Assembly (NCBI GenBank): GCA_903888655.1
Contig: CAISUR010000540.1
Location: 1 to 6,801 of the forward strand
Direction: 5' to 3'
Origin: an uncultured Bacteroidota bacterium
GTDB taxonomy: Bacteria > Bacteroidota > Bacteroidia > Flavobacteriales > Flavobacteriaceae
Length of the DNA stretch: 6,801 nt
The notes under the pieces are model-generated. The model did no database searches and was not told where the DNA came from. It saw nothing but the letters and a program-made list of their open reading frames with translations. The position numbers were made by a program, and so were the translations under genes. Shown piece by piece: positions 1 through 5,911 of this stretch. Numbering within the stretch: position 1 is the stretch's first letter; every line of letters begins with the position of its first letter.

Positions 1-1
1 A

Positions 2-625
2 AATATTGAAACCGCTTTGTCGTTTAATATCCCTCATATTTCCAGTTATGCTTTGACAGTCGAACCCAAAACAGCTTTGCATAAGTTTATTCAAAACGGA
101 ATTATCCCACAACCCGATGATGAAGTGGCTTCAACTCATTTTCAAATATTGGTAGATACTTTAACCGAACACGATTTTATACATTATGAATTATCCAATT
201 TTGCTAAAGAAAACTATTTTTCTAAAAACAATTCGAGTTATTGGTTGGGCAAAAAATATATCGGAATTGGTCCGTCTGCACACAGTTATGATGGTGAAAA
301 ACGCGGTTGGAATGTATCCAATAATGCTTTGTATTTGAAATCGATTGAAGAAAATAAGCTGCCCATTGAAACCGAAATCTTAACTAAAACCGATCGATAT
401 AACGAATATATAATGACGGGTTTGCGCACCATTTGGGGTGTTTCTTTAGATAGAATTGCAACCGAATTTGGTCAAACCTATCTCGATTATCTCAACCATC
501 AAGCTACCAAATATATTGAAGATCATTTGTTATATCATGATGAAAACATTTTGAGAACGACCAAAAAAGGAAAGTTTTTGAGTGATGGAATTGCTTCCGA
601 CTTATTTTTATTAAATTTGGAGTAG
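2..625 (+). CDS. hemW: HemW, radical SAM family heme chaperone (C-terminal part, 5' end outside window)
   Basis: This is the last 207 codons of a protein whose family is usually about 375 residues long. The reading frame is open from base 2, so the TTG at 17 is not a start. The N-terminal radical SAM core with its CxxxCxxC cluster motif lies upstream, outside the window. Visible landmarks are the HISSYALTVEPKTAL segment near the left edge, which matches the 'HiSxYxLtxEpxT' block of HemW, and GIGPSAHSYDG with a following RGWN (about bases 260-312). A HemN_C-type domain begins at YNEYIMTGLRTIWGVSLD (about 400-454). HemW is a cytoplasmic protein that binds heme and is thought to deliver it to respiratory enzymes; it is related to coproporphyrinogen dehydrogenase HemN but lacks that activity. 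The HNxxYW motif reads NNSSYW here (227-244). Family assignment is confident; HemW rather than HemN rests on the C-terminal half only. Confidence 0.9.
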   Translation, partial: NIETALSFNIPHISSYALTVEPKTALHKFIQNGIIPQPDDEVASTHFQILVDTLTEHDFIHYELSNFAKENYFSKNNSSYWLGKKYIGIGPSAHSYDGEKRGWNVSNNALYLKSIEENKLPIETEILTKTDRYNEYIMTGLRTIWGVSLDRIATEFGQTYLDYLNHQATKYIEDHLLYHDENILRTTKKGKFLSDGIASDLFLLNLE

Positions 626-627
626 AA

Positions 628-706
628 TTTTGCCACAAAGACGCGAAGGCACAAAGGCACAAAGTTTTAATAATTAACTTAGAGACTTTGCGTCTTTGTG
701 GCAAAA
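628..706. repeat. Long inverted repeat between hemW and the cyclase gene
   Basis: The left arm (628-644) and right arm (690-706) are perfect 17-base inverted copies with core GCCACAAAGACGC. Pairing extends to 628-648/686-706 if one G-U wobble (645:689) is allowed. Between the arms lies a tandem 8-base repeat (AAGGCACA at 646-653 and 654-661, then AAG) and an AT-rich stretch. Neither strand has a T-tract after the stem, so it is not a typical intrinsic terminator. From memory, GCCACAAAGACGCGAAGGCACAAAG-like sequences recur between genes in Flavobacterium genomes, so this may be a dispersed palindromic element. It ends only 11 bases before the next start codon and would form a hairpin in the mRNA leader. 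Confidence 0.85.
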
Positions 707-717
707 AATATAAATAT

Positions 718-1479
718 ATGATTGTAATCATTGATAATAAATCTCAAATCGACTTATCAAAACCCATTGATATTTCCATTCCATTATCCAATACCGATGC
801 CAATCCGATTGCGTGGTATATTGAAAAACCCGAAATGGAACCCGTAAAGTTTGGCGATTGGGTTGGAAAAGTATCCGAAGGAAGTTCGACCAATTTCAAC
901 AATATTTTCTTCAACCCACATGGGCATGGTACACACACCGAATGTTTGGGGCACATTACACGAGAATTTTATTCGATTAATCAATGTTTGAAACAGTTTT
1001 TCTTCACGGCTGAATTGATTTCGATTGAACCAGAGTTGCTAAATGATGATTTGGTAATTACCAAAAATCAAATCGAAAAAGCGTTAAACGGAATAATTCC
1101 TGAAGCTATTGTCATTCGAACGCTACCCAATTCAGAAACTAAAAAACATAAAAAATATTCCAATAGCAATCCGCCGTATCTACTTGAAGATGCTGCCACA
1201 TTCATTCGAGAAATCGGTATTCAGCATGTATTAATTGATTTACCAAGTGTAGATCGTGAAGAAGACGAAGGGAAATTGTTGGCGCATAAAGCGTTTTGGA
1301 ATGTGAAAGATGTCAATACTTTGAATGAAGATGCTCGATTAAATGCGACTATTACCGAAATGATTTATGTTGATGATACTATTTCGGATGGAAGTTATAT
1401 TTTGAATCTACAAATTGCTTCGTTCGAAAATGATGCTTCGCCATCAAAACCAGTATTATTTAAGATTGAAGATATTTGA
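718..1479 (+). CDS. Cyclase family protein (kynurenine formamidase-like metal-dependent hydrolase)
   Basis: This 253-residue protein fits the Cyclase superfamily (PF04199), which contains kynurenine formamidase KynB and related metal-dependent amidases and lactonases. The key evidence is the metal-binding block at residues 66-80, NPHGHGTHTECLGHI. It supplies candidate ligands H68, H73, E75 and H79, equivalent to the HxGTHxDxPxH signature of KynB but with a different first spacing and Glu for Asp. A later LLAHKAFWN segment (188-195, H190) matches a second conserved family position. There is no signal peptide, so it is probably cytoplasmic. I chose ATG 718 because the in-frame TTG at 688 lies inside the inverted-repeat arm and would add residues that look like translated repeat. 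No kynurenine-pathway genes are adjacent, so the substrate is unknown. Cotranscription with hemW is possible but the repeat intervenes. Confidence 0.85.
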   Translation: MIVIIDNKSQIDLSKPIDISIPLSNTDANPIAWYIEKPEMEPVKFGDWVGKVSEGSSTNFNNIFFNPHGHGTHTECLGHITREFYSINQCLKQFFFTAELISIEPELLNDDLVITKNQIEKALNGIIPEAIVIRTLPNSETKKHKKYSNSNPPYLLEDAATFIREIGIQHVLIDLPSVDREEDEGKLLAHKAFWNVKDVNTLNEDARLNATITEMIYVDDTISDGSYILNLQIASFENDASPSKPVLFKIEDI

Positions 1480-1498
1480 TTTCAGATTTCAGAATTTC
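1479..1498. repeat. Short tandem repeat (ATTTCA units)
   Basis: ATTTCAG occurs at 1479-1485 and 1486-1492, and a related ATTTCA at 1494-1499, immediately after the cyclase stop codon. This is a simple low-complexity repeat of a kind often seen between genes in AT-rich flavobacterial DNA. No function can be assigned. Confidence 0.6.
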
Positions 1499-1510
1499 AA
1501 AAATCGACAT

Positions 1511-1535
1511 TCGTTAATCAACAATCGTTAATCAA
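1511..1535. repeat. Direct repeat TCGTTAATCAA x2 upstream of GNAT remnant
   Basis: Two identical 11-base copies of TCGTTAATCAA (1511-1521 and 1525-1535) are separated by CAA, giving a 14-base period. The second copy abuts the ATG at 1536. It could be an intergenic micro-repeat produced by slippage or a binding site overlapping the ribosome-binding region. Only the repetition itself is directly supported. Confidence 0.7.
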
Positions 1536-1730
1536 ATGGCAACTGTTTCCACCGACAAATCTAAACTAGATGTTCCCTTCATTCAAAACTTTTTGAAAGA
1601 TGTGTATTGGGCAGCCGGAAGAACTATAGAAGAAGTTCAAACTACAATTGATACGTCTTTTTGTTTCGGGATTTATTTGGAGGATAAGCAGATAGGCTTC
1701 TATTTAATTTGTAATAATGCAATTATTTAA
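1536..1730 (+). pseudogene. Truncated GNAT family N-acetyltransferase
   Basis: The 64-residue reading frame begins with STDKSKLDVPFIQNFLKDVYW and continues through GRTIEEVQTTID, SFCFGIYLEDKQIGF. From memory this is the N-terminal start of a flavobacterial GNAT acetyltransferase family normally about 135-140 residues long. Similarity stops after F55 (codon 1698-1700); the last nine residues (YLICNNAII) look like random read-through. The conserved continuation after KQIGF (usually 'ARVLTDY...') and the acetyl-CoA pyrophosphate-binding loop (R/QxxGxG/A) are absent here and I could not find them downstream to 2162. The product would therefore lack acetyl-CoA binding and is almost certainly inactive. 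The IS982 remnant about 110 bases downstream makes insertion plus deletion a plausible cause. The ATG at 1536 fits the family's N-terminus. Confidence 0.8.
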
Positions 1731-1810
1731 AACTATATATATGAAAAGTGCTATGAATGTTTCAAGACATTGCTTGTTTTTTTCATACTTGATGAAACTT
1801 AAAATTTTAT

Positions 1811-2004
1811 AAAAAACCCTGAACTCGATTAATAGAAATAGCTAACTGATTGGTTTTGATTTTCTGTAATCATAGAGATGGTTTCTTTGGTAAAAAATGA
1901 TAAGCAATTTCACAAGCGATAAAATTGGTTAAAGAATTTCCAATTTAACGATTTCTAGAGTGTCCTATTTGACAAATTATTGATTGACAGTCTGTATTTG
2001 CATT
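1811..2004 (-). mobile_element. Decayed 3' end of an IS982-family insertion sequence (transposase remnant)
   Basis: Reading the minus strand from about 1974 down to 1807 gives CQIGHSRNR, stop, IGNSLTNFIACEIAYHFLPKK, PSL, stop, LQKIKTNQLAI. This matches, from memory, the C-terminal end of Bacteroidota IS982-type transposases (pattern 'CQIEHSRHRS.xNF..N...AY.F.PKKPSL...NQLxxF'). In-frame stops at 1945-1947 and 1870-1872, and an apparent frame slip near 1836-1842 where the usual terminal Phe-stop is lost, show it is dead. Just beyond, plus-strand 1815-1830 (AACCCTGAACTCGATT) is a good candidate for the IS terminal inverted repeat. The rest of the transposase, including the upstream catalytic residues and the other IS end, was not found. 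Exact borders are uncertain. Confidence 0.75.
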
Positions 2005-2162
2005 TTAATAATCAAAAAATGCTGAAATCTTATATTTTTGAATAATATTGTAGAACACATTTGATATGGGTGCGTAAAATATCCTTAAAACTCAAATTAC
2101 CAAACCGTTTTATAAAAATTATTTTCCTATTTTTAACCTCTTATTAAAAACCAGTAGTTATA
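2005..2162. other. AT-rich leader region of the peptidase gene, no gene seen
   Basis: Together with 1701-1810 this is the part of the 430-base gene-free stretch not explained by the IS remnant. I saw no convincing reading frame, RNA gene or stable hairpin. It should hold the promoter of the peptidase gene, but only weak matches to the Bacteroidota pattern (TTTG, spacer, TAnnTTTG) are present: TTTG 1968-1971 with TGTATTTG 1993-2000 (21-base spacer, partly inside the IS remnant), and TTTG 2037-2040 with CACATTTG 2056-2063 (15-base spacer). Neither is strong enough to call. Confidence 0.4.
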
Positions 2163-4064
2163 ATGAAAAAAATATTTTTTATAATCTTGAGCACTATGAG
2201 TATAGCAGCATCAGCACAACAATTATTATCGCCAGAAACGCTTTGGAAATTAGGTCGTCTATCGGTCATTGGAATGTCTAAAGATGGTAAATCGATAGTT
2301 TATAAAGTGAGCACACCCGACATGGAAGCTAACAAATTAAATAGCAAGTTATACAGTATTCCTGTAATTGGAGGTTCAGCTACAGAAGTTAAAGATGCCA
2401 AAGACTTGGTTGTAGATAAAAACATTTCGCCAGACGGTAAGTACATTCTGACTACCGATGAAGTGAAAACAGAAAATGTTTTGGGTAAGGATTACTATCC
2501 AAATTTGGAAAAATCGAATGCTCAAATTTATAATGGTTTAGATTACCGTCATTGGGATACTTGGAATAACGGTACTCACAATCACGTTTTCTATGTTGAA
2601 AACAAAGAAAAAGGCACTACAGTCGACATCATGAAAGACGAGCCCTATGACAGTCCGCAAAAACCTTTTGGTGGTGATGAAGATTATATTTGGTCGCCAA
2701 CAGGTAAAAGCATCATTTATGTTTGCAAAAAGAAATTCGGCACCGATTATGCTATTTCTACCAACACTAATTTGTATGAATACAGTATAGAGACCAAAGA
2801 AACCAAGAATTTAACCGAAAAAAACTTAGGTTATGATACTAATCCAACCTTTTCACCAAGTGGAGATTTAACGTGGTTACAAATGAAGCGCGATGGCTAT
2901 GAAGCCGATAAAAACGACATTATCGTTCGCTTTAAGGGAATCGATATGAATCTTACTGCCAGTTATGATGGAACAGTTGAAAGTTTTAAATGGAGTAAAG
3001 ATGGTAAAAAAGTGTTTTTTATTTCGCCAGTAGATGGAACGCAACAGTTGTTTGAAGTGAATTTTCCGGGAGTAACTAAAATAGCCATCACGGTTAAACA
3101 AATTACCAATGGCGACTTTGATGTCCATGATATTATTGATATTACAGGTGAAAACGCTCTATTGACTAGAACCGATATGAACCATGCCTTGGAAATTTAT
3201 TCTTATAATGTAAAAAAGAATGAATGGACACAATTGACTAAAGTAAACGATGAAATCTACAACAAATTATCCTTGCCTAAATATGAGCGAAGATATGTTA
3301 CTACTACTGATGGTAAAAAAATGTTGGTTTGGGTAATCCTTCCACCAAACTTTGATAAAACGAAAAAATATCCAACACTTTTATATTGTCAAGGAGGACC
3401 ACAATCGCCTTTGACACAGTTTTATTCTTTTCGTTGGAATTTCTCTTTAATGGCATCACAAGGGTATGTTGTAGTAGCGCCAAACCGAAGAGGAATGTAT
3501 GGACATGGACAAGCATGGAATGAACAAATCTCTAAAGATTGGGGAGGTCAAGTGATGGACGATTACCTTTCGGCAATTGACGATGTAGCGAAAGAAAGTT
3601 ATGTAGACAAAACCCGTCTAGGATGTGTTGGTGCCAGTTATGGTGGTTATTCAGTGTTTTATTTAGCTGGAATACACAACCATAGATTTAAGACATTCAT
3701 TGCTCATGATGGGGTATTCAATACACAAAGTATGTTTGGCACTACAGAAGAAGTTTTCTTCAATAACTGGGATTTTGGTGGCGCTTATTGGGAGAAAGAT
3801 AACAAAATAGCTCAAAAAACATATACAACATTCAATCCTATTAATTATGTGGACAAATGGAACACCCCGATACTAATCATTCAAGGAGGAATTGATTTTC
3901 GAGTACCAATAGGGCAGGGGCAAGAAGCTTTTCAAGCGGCACAATTGCGAAACATTAAAAGCAGATTGCTATATTTTCCTGAAGAAAATCACTGGGTGTT
4001 GAAACCACAAAACGGTATGGTTTGGCAAAGCGAGTTCTACAAATGGTTGAAAGAAACGTTATAA
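2163..4064 (+). CDS. dpp5: S9 family serine peptidase, dipeptidyl-peptidase 5-like (secreted)
   Basis: This 633-residue protein begins with a signal peptide (MKKIFFIILSTMSIAASA, likely cleaved A18|Q19), so it is exported, probably to the periplasm. Residues about 35-370 form the beta-propeller cap, seen as repeated SxDGK/SPxGK turns near 39, 89, 178, 231 and 278. Residues about 380-633 are the alpha/beta-hydrolase domain: CQGGPQSP (409-416), nucleophile motif GASYGGY with S492, D578 in GGIDFRVP, and H610 in ENHW. S492, D578 and H610 match the spacing of the P. gingivalis DPP5 triad (S542, D627, H659) almost exactly, and the C-terminal half resembles that enzyme throughout (TTEEVFFNNWDFGG, YWEKDN). 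DPP5 removes N-terminal dipeptides from oligopeptides, usually with Ala or hydrophobic residues in P1, supporting peptide uptake in asaccharolytic or proteolytic growth. The propeller appears about 45 residues shorter than in known homologues. The alternative name would be acylaminoacyl-peptidase-like S9C. Confidence 0.92.
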   Translation: MKKIFFIILSTMSIAASAQQLLSPETLWKLGRLSVIGMSKDGKSIVYKVSTPDMEANKLNSKLYSIPVIGGSATEVKDAKDLVVDKNISPDGKYILTTDEVKTENVLGKDYYPNLEKSNAQIYNGLDYRHWDTWNNGTHNHVFYVENKEKGTTVDIMKDEPYDSPQKPFGGDEDYIWSPTGKSIIYVCKKKFGTDYAISTNTNLYEYSIETKETKNLTEKNLGYDTNPTFSPSGDLTWLQMKRDGYEADKNDIIVRFKGIDMNLTASYDGTVESFKWSKDGKKVFFISPVDGTQQLFEVNFPGVTKIAITVKQITNGDFDVHDIIDITGENALLTRTDMNHALEIYSYNVKKNEWTQLTKVNDEIYNKLSLPKYERRYVTTTDGKKMLVWVILPPNFDKTKKYPTLLYCQGGPQSPLTQFYSFRWNFSLMASQGYVVVAPNRRGMYGHGQAWNEQISKDWGGQVMDDYLSAIDDVAKESYVDKTRLGCVGASYGGYSVFYLAGIHNHRFKTFIAHDGVFNTQSMFGTTEEVFFNNWDFGGAYWEKDNKIAQKTYTTFNPINYVDKWNTPILIIQGGIDFRVPIGQGQEAFQAAQLRNIKSRLLYFPEENHWVLKPQNGMVWQSEFYKWLKETL

Positions 4065-4069
4065 TAACT

Positions 4070-4102
4070 AAACCTCATCCTTTTAGTAGATGAGGTTTTT
4101 TT
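4070..4102 (+). terminator. Intrinsic terminator after the S9 peptidase gene
   Basis: A perfect 10-base-pair stem (AAACCTCATC 4070-4079 with GATGAGGTTT 4089-4098) encloses a 9-base loop and runs into a T-tract ending at 4102. It starts six bases after the peptidase stop codon and ends 13 bases before the next start codon, so it separates the two genes or attenuates read-through into the second. Confidence 0.9.
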
Positions 4103-4115
4103 GTAAAAAAATGCA

Positions 4116-5030
4116 ATGATGAAACAAAAAATAGGTAGTATTCTATTAATCGGTTTTTTTTGTGTCTATTCTATTCAAGTTAAAGCGCAAAACATGCTCA
4201 ATCCAGAAGATTTTGGAGTGATAATGAATAATAGTAAATTTGATAATAGTGTAGCATTTCAAAAAGCAATAGATAGCGCGGCAATAACTGGTGCAACTAT
4301 TTTTGTAAAACCAGGATATATAAAATTTGAACAAACAATTGTTGTTAAATCAGGCGTCACTATTATTGGTTCAGGACGAGGATCAACCCCCAATCAAACG
4401 CCTTATAACGGCACTATTTTTTGGTATACCGGAACGGCAGCAGCAATGCAAGTCAGCGGGTCTAATGTCGTGTTGAATAATTTTACTATTTATGATAAAA
4501 CTAGTAAAGCTACGGATGGCTTAGTGATCAAAGCATCTTCCAATTTAGTAGAGAGTTTCTCACTAACCAATGTTCTCATTTTTGGATTTGTGAATGGAAC
4601 TGCCTTGCACTTTTTAGCTGAAAATCATGGTGGCATTGCTTACAGCAGCTTTTATGATGTGCGTATTCGTCATGCCAAAATAGGAATTAGTATTACACCA
4701 GATGGAACATCGTTTATCAATTCTAATAGCTTTTACCATGGGGTTATTTCTGGAGGAGCTTTTGACGTATGTTTAAAAGTAGAGGGAGGAAACCACAATA
4801 TATTTTACGGAACCATAATAGAGCCATACACGTCCACTTATGGTCATGTTTGGGTTGAAAAGGGACAAATTATAGGTGAGCTTATTCGAATAGAATCTGT
4901 TCGACTACCTAAAGAAACACCTGTTATAAAATTGGAAAAAAACAGCTTTGATTGTTCTTTTACCGGAACTTACACTGGAGGTTTAATTGTAAATGAAGGT
5001 AAAAATAATACGCTTACTTTATCTCATTAA
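4116..5030 (+). CDS. Secreted right-handed beta-helix protein, pectate lyase 3 superfamily
   Basis: This 304-residue protein carries a signal peptide (hydrophobic stretch about 7-20, VKA|Q cleavage near residue 24). Residues about 31-90 match the N-terminal capping region of Pectate_lyase_3 / GH28-related beta-helix proteins (PF12708): EDFGVIMNNSKFDNSVAFQKAID, then GATIFVKPGYIKF, then VVKSGVTIIGSGRG. The rest alternates short beta strands with N/G-rich turns (NVVLNNFTIYD, FSLTNVLIFGF, SSFYDVRIRHA), as expected for parallel helix coils. The fold occurs in polysaccharide lyases, rhamnogalacturonases, epimerases and phage tailspikes; the catalytic signatures of true GH28 enzymes (NTD, GHG, RIK) are not seen, so activity and substrate are unknown. 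ATG 4116 and ATG 4119 are adjacent and both compatible with the signal peptide. No SusC/SusD or other polysaccharide-utilisation genes are in the window. With a terminator directly upstream, expression may depend on read-through or an unseen promoter in the 3' end of the peptidase gene. Confidence 0.82.
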   Translation: MMKQKIGSILLIGFFCVYSIQVKAQNMLNPEDFGVIMNNSKFDNSVAFQKAIDSAAITGATIFVKPGYIKFEQTIVVKSGVTIIGSGRGSTPNQTPYNGTIFWYTGTAAAMQVSGSNVVLNNFTIYDKTSKATDGLVIKASSNLVESFSLTNVLIFGFVNGTALHFLAENHGGIAYSSFYDVRIRHAKIGISITPDGTSFINSNSFYHGVISGGAFDVCLKVEGGNHNIFYGTIIEPYTSTYGHVWVEKGQIIGELIRIESVRLPKETPVIKLEKNSFDCSFTGTYTGGLIVNEGKNNTLTLSH

Positions 5031-5071
5031 AAAAGCTTTGTCAACCAATAGAAGTTAACAAAGCTTTGTTT
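5031..5071. terminator. Bidirectional terminator between convergent genes
   Basis: The arms 5032-5045 (AAAGCTTTGTCAAC) and 5054-5067 (GTTAACAAAGCTTT) pair over 14 positions with one mismatch (5042:5057) around an 8-base loop. On the plus strand the stem is followed by GTTTT; on the minus strand it is followed by a run of six T. It lies directly after the beta-helix gene stop and about 45 bases past the end of the minus-strand barrel gene, so it can end transcription from both sides. Confidence 0.85.
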
Positions 5072-5110
5072 TAAATTATCAAAAAGATATTTATTTTTTA
5101 GAAAGTCAAT

Positions 5111-5848
5111 TTAGTTTCCAAATCCTATTCTAAAACCTAATTGAACATTTGGTTTTGTTTCATTGGTTGTAGTTGTTCCAACACTAGTCACATAATTGTT
5201 ATTATTGTCATAACCAGATGTTAATGTGCTGTATTCTCTTTTAATATTAGCGAAACCAACTCCTAGATAACTTTCAAAAGTAACATTAGAATCCTGAAAT
5301 ATTTGTTTGCCAATAATTAAAGATACACCTGTTTTAGTTTTGCTGTCTTTAAGTCCGTTTAAAGCAGCACCTGTATCCCCAGTTTCATTATAATCTCTAT
5401 TCGTAGTTTTTGAAAATACTTGAATTCCAAAATTCCAACCTTCAATAGCATCATAGTCAGAAGAAGGGTAAAATTTAATAGTACCTCTAAATGCTGTTCC
5501 CATAGCTGCTTTTGTATTATCGCTAATCGAGTTAGTATTACTAGAAAAAAGATCATTGTTTGATAAATAGGCATATGTAACTCCAGCAGATGCTTCCACA
5601 CTAAATTTACGAGCAAAACGATACTCTCCGATAAGCGGGAATTCACCAGACACAATTGCGAAAAGGTCTGTTTTTACGTCCCATTTATAAGAGTTGTCTT
5701 TTGAGGTTTTTTGAGAACCCGTAGCCCCCGATGGAGTGTACACTTTAATTTTTGTTGGAGTTGGTGTAGTTGGTTCGTTAGTTTTTACTTGAGCATAATT
5801 CAATACCGATAAAAATAATGCTGCTGTAATAAATAATCTTTTCGTCAT
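5111..5848 (-). CDS. Outer membrane beta-barrel protein, DUF3575-like
   Basis: This 245-residue protein has a signal peptide (MTKRLFITAALFLSVLNYAQ, cleavage at about residue 20). A Thr/Pro/Ser-rich low-complexity segment follows (about 21-50: EPTTPTPTK, SGATGSQKTSK). From residue 54 the sequence alternates in the way of amphipathic barrel strands: KWDVKTDLFAIVSGEFPLIG, YRFARKFSVEASAGVTYAYL, AFRGTIKFYP, GWNFGIQVFS, KTGVSLIIGKQIF, VTFESYLGVGFANI and a final VQLGFRIGFGN. The 'K.DLF......P.IGEYR...KFSVE' start and the 'G..IGKQ......FESYLGVG' segment resemble DUF3575 family outer-membrane proteins of Bacteroidota. Function is unknown. Long polar loops (NNDLFSSNTNSISDNTK; TSGYDNNNN) are likely surface-exposed. 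It is transcribed convergently to the beta-helix gene and divergently from the partial gene on its other side. Confidence 0.8.
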   Translation of the reverse strand: MTKRLFITAALFLSVLNYAQVKTNEPTTPTPTKIKVYTPSGATGSQKTSKDNSYKWDVKTDLFAIVSGEFPLIGEYRFARKFSVEASAGVTYAYLSNNDLFSSNTNSISDNTKAAMGTAFRGTIKFYPSSDYDAIEGWNFGIQVFSKTTNRDYNETGDTGAALNGLKDSKTKTGVSLIIGKQIFQDSNVTFESYLGVGFANIKREYSTLTSGYDNNNNYVTSVGTTTTNETKPNVQLGFRIGFGN

Positions 5849-5861
5849 TTTGTTATAAATA

Positions 5862-5892
5862 TTTGTTAATTGGCAAAAATAATTTATTTTTA
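5862..5892 (+). promoter_or_regulatory. Candidate promoter for the right-edge gene
   Basis: TTTG at 5862-5865 and TATTTTTA at 5885-5892 are separated by 19 bases, the usual Bacteroidota spacing. The -7 element differs from TAnnTTTG only in its last base. The implied start of transcription near 5898 leaves a leader of about a dozen bases before the ATG at 5912. It interleaves with the minus-strand -7 element at 5874-5881. Confidence 0.45.
5874..5881 (-). promoter_or_regulatory. Candidate -7 element for the beta-barrel gene
   Basis: On the minus strand these bases read TATTTTTG, a full match to the Bacteroidota -7 consensus TAnnTTTG, 25 bases upstream of the barrel gene ATG. The only nearby TTTG on that strand ends at 5893, giving an 11-base spacer, shorter than the usual 17-23, so the -33 half is not supported. 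AT-richness makes chance matches likely. Confidence 0.45.
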
Positions 5893-5911
5893 CAAAAAAA
5901 CTCTTGTTAAA

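Noticed and set aside
628..706. Inverted repeat as a Rho-independent terminator of hemW
   Set aside because: The loop is about 40 bases and neither strand shows a T-tract after the stem.
688..717. TTG start at 688 extending the cyclase by 10 residues
   Set aside because: The extension encodes the repeat arm (RLCGKKYKY) and the ATG at 718 is a better start matching the compact N-terminus.
504..731. Minus-strand 75-residue reading frame across the hemW end and the inverted repeat
   Set aside because: It overlaps the well-supported hemW coding frame and the repeat, and its product resembles no protein I know; its Cys/Leu-rich part is translated repeat arm.
1479..1535. CRISPR-like repeat array
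   Set aside because: Repeat units are only 7-11 bases with spacers of 0-3 bases, far from CRISPR geometry, and no cas gene is present.
1741..1812. 23-codon plus-strand frame starting MKSAMNVSRH
   Set aside because: Too short, no similarity recognised, no promoter or ribosome-binding evidence; likely chance in rearranged spacer.
2005..2162. Riboswitch or small RNA in the peptidase leader
   Set aside because: No stable long stem or recognisable aptamer motif is visible in this AT-rich stretch.
2877..3128. Minus-strand 83-residue frame within the peptidase gene
   Set aside because: Shadow of the catalytically complete S9 peptidase frame, no recognisable features.
5359..5655. Minus-strand 98-residue frame inside the barrel gene
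   Set aside because: Same strand but a shifted frame of the barrel gene, which has a signal peptide and consistent strand pattern; the alternative has neither.
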